Assembly: GCA_016550485.1 (NCBI GenBank)
Contig: JABXGV010000058.1
Span: forward strand, 1-6,922
Length of the DNA: 6,922 bases
DNA from: an archaeon
GTDB lineage: Archaea; Asgardarchaeota; Hermodarchaeia; Hermodarchaeales; Hermodarchaeaceae
Reading direction: 5' to 3'
Below are positions 5,698 to 6,922 of this stretch, piece by piece. Position numbers and translations under genes: made by a program. Within the stretch, counting starts at the first letter, position 1. Each line of letters starts with the position of its first letter. The notes under the pieces were generated by a model. The model saw only the letters and a list, made by a program, of their open reading frames with translations, searched no databases and was not told the DNA's origin.

Positions 5698-5701
5698 TTT
5701 T

Positions 5702-6079
5702 TTGAGTTCAGACAACCGTGAGGAACTTACCCGCATCCTAGAACAGGGTAAAGGTCTTCTGGAACAATACGAGAAATCCGATGACGAAAGCAGAAAGCGG
5801 CTAGTTGGGAGACTGCTGAGATTTCTTTCAACATTAACCCAGAACATCACACACCAACTCGAGCTTGGCAAACCTGCCAACGCCTTAACCCTAGCTCTCC
5901 TGATGCAATCCCTAGGTCGCACCTTTGACCACCTCCCCACCAAGGCAAATGCCTTCAAGACACTCGGTGAAGTGTATATGCGGCTAGGGCAATACAAGGA
6001 GGTGCTGGAGTCCTATGAGCAAGCCCAGACCCTCATGCGAGAGCTTGGCGACGAGATGGGCGAAATCGAGGTACTGTGA
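5702..6079 (+). CDS. TPR-repeat protein 3, N-terminal part up to an in-frame TGA
   Basis: A 125-residue product if translation stops at the TGA (6077-6079). Residues 1-50 carry the cluster's N-terminal module, with LLEQYEKS at 19-26. A degenerate first TPR (PANAL near 60) and a good second one (TLGEVYMRLGQYKEVLESYEQA) follow, 40 residues apart. The protein then breaks off in the first helix of the third repeat (GEIEVL, stop). Such a product would end with half a TPR and no capping helix, unlike paralogues 1 and 2, which close with a 34-residue unit and cap. The frame continues uninterrupted after the TGA, so this is more likely the front part of one long gene. It begins at TTG behind AGGAGGA and is probably cotranscribed with TPR gene 2. 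Confidence 0.8.
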   Translation: MSSDNREELTRILEQGKGLLEQYEKSDDESRKRLVGRLLRFLSTLTQNITHQLELGKPANALTLALLMQSLGRTFDHLPTKANAFKTLGEVYMRLGQYKEVLESYEQAQTLMRELGDEMGEIEVL

Positions 6080-6922
6080 GGCCTTGAAAGATTCTACGGA
6101 GTCCTAGCATCAAGGCAGAGGAAGCTGAACTACCACCTAGAGTCCATATCCCTCTACAAACGGGCACTTGGGATTGCCAAGCAGCTCGGTCACAAACTAA
6201 GCGCGTGCGTCTTCCTCTACAAAATGGGATCATCCTACCTCCTTGTCGGTCGAAAGGAAGAGGCAATGGATTCCCTGACAGAGGCGCTTGATCTAGCAAA
6301 GAGGCTTGGTGAACCACAGCTGGAAGGGAGCATCCTCATCGAAGTGGGGAAAGCCTACAGGGCACTGGAAAAGTTCGAAGAAGCCTTGGAGATGCACAAA
6401 GAAGCCCAAGAGATTGCCCATGAAGTTAGTGACTTAACACTTGAAAGAGACGCAGTAGTAGAAGCGAGTATCACATCAACACGTGTTGGTCGGTTTCCAG
6501 CAGCCCTCGAATACCTACAAAGGAGTCTCAAACTTTGCCAAAAACTGGAGGACCCTATCTATGGCAGTGCCACCCTTCGACACATCAGTCTAGTCTATGA
6601 CCAGCTTGGACAAATCGAGAAGGCACTAGCGTTCTCCCAACAAGCCCTAGACAGCCTCCAGGGCGCCGATGACAAAGCTACGGAAGGTGATATACTCCAC
6701 ACACTCGGCAGTCTCTATGGGAAATTATGGCGACCCGAAGAGGCGCTAGTGTACCTCGAAAGAGCCTTAACAATCCGTAGAGACTTGGGTGACCGCCATG
6801 GTGAAAGCAGGACTCTCAGTCAAATCGGTGAGTGCTACCGACAACTGAAACGACCAAAGGAGGCCTATGAAGTCCTCGAACAGGCCATCAAGATTCACCC
6901 CGAAAACCAGTTTGGCTGGTTA
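6080..6922 (+). pseudogene. Continuation of TPR protein 3 in the same frame after the TGA (partial at window end)
   Basis: The frame of the preceding segment stays open for 281 codons from 6080 to the right edge. It encodes seven TPR-like units: one irregular unit, then units at an exact 40-residue period (EEAMDSLTEAL, EEALEMHKEA, AALEYLQRSL, EKALAFSQQAL, EEALVYLERAL, KEAYEVLEQAI). The last visible unit turns to the 34-residue style (IHPENQFGWL), as in paralogues 1 and 2. No ATG, GTG or TTG occurs in frame until 6224, which lies inside a TPR helix and has no ribosome binding site, so independent translation is unlikely. The irregular unit that follows the stop carries about 7 extra residues relative to the 40-residue period. 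Read together with 5702-6079 it gives at least 407 codons. I label it pseudogene provisionally; a base-call error or read-through would restore one long intact gene. Confidence 0.7.

Noticed and set aside
5659..5997. A minus-strand frame opposite TPR gene 3, and similar short frames at 419-670, 1649-1939 and 6033-6317
   Set aside because: All overlap well-supported genes, have low-complexity Ser/Arg/Pro-rich products and show no recognisable motif.
6077..6079. TGA read as selenocysteine or as tryptophan
   Set aside because: Selenocysteine makes no sense at a variable TPR helix position and no dedicated RNA element is evident. Wholesale TGA reassignment is unlikely because TGA properly ends the genes at 790 and 1211.
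6170..6900. Possible DNA tandem repeat or CRISPR-like array with a 120-bp period
   Set aside because: The 120-nt periodicity is simply the 40-residue TPR period at protein level. The nucleotide copies are highly diverged, with no identical repeats or spacers.
1..6922. Mobile element, integrase site, tRNA or rRNA
   Set aside because: No transposase or integrase motifs, terminal inverted repeats with duplications, or tRNA-like cloverleaf sequences were seen on either strand.

Overview
The window reads as chromosomal DNA from an archaeon. The evidence is a RadA-type recombinase, a RadB-like paralogue and a FEN1/XPG-type flap nuclease side by side, TATA/BRE-like promoters, a GGTGATC Shine-Dalgarno match, and an oligo-T tract after the nuclease gene. 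The abundance of TPR proteins and the signal-anchored membrane protein would fit an Asgard or similar mesophilic archaeon, but I cannot fix the lineage from sequence alone. I see no insertion sequence, phage gene, tRNA, rRNA or CRISPR array.

Left half (1-3120, minus strand): a compact operon transcribed right to left. It runs RadA-like recombinase (2026-3120), secreted or membrane-anchored protein (1211-2002), zinc-ribbon plus winged-helix protein (790-1206), RadB-like ATPase (48-773), and the first 14 codons of a further gene that leaves the window (44-1). Gaps are 3 to 23 nt, so one transcript is likely. The two RecA-superfamily proteins differ from textbook versions. The RadA has an altered Walker A, L1 loop and polymerisation motif, a 13-residue insert and a disordered acidic/proline tail. 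The RadB-like protein lacks the glutamate normally found after strand beta-3.

Middle (3121-4345): a 133-bp divergent promoter region, then a FEN1-like nuclease on the plus strand (3254-4225). All the family's metal-binding acidic residues are present, but a standard PCNA-binding tail is not. It is followed by a potential long hairpin with an oligo-T run (4223-4276) and a promoter for the next block.

Right half (4346-6922, plus strand): three tandem paralogous TPR genes. All share an N-terminal helical module with an EQY motif, followed by 40-residue TPRs and, in the first two, a closing 34-residue TPR. The third is much longer but is cut by an in-frame TGA at 6077-6079. The same frame then stays open, with perfect TPR periodicity, to the end of the window. 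This is the most striking anomaly here: a nonsense lesion, a consensus error or a recoding event.

Taken together, the left and middle parts look like a DNA recombination/repair neighbourhood: strand exchange, its paralogue, a probable nucleic-acid-binding adaptor and a structure-specific nuclease. The TPR block is probably an independent protein-interaction cluster.
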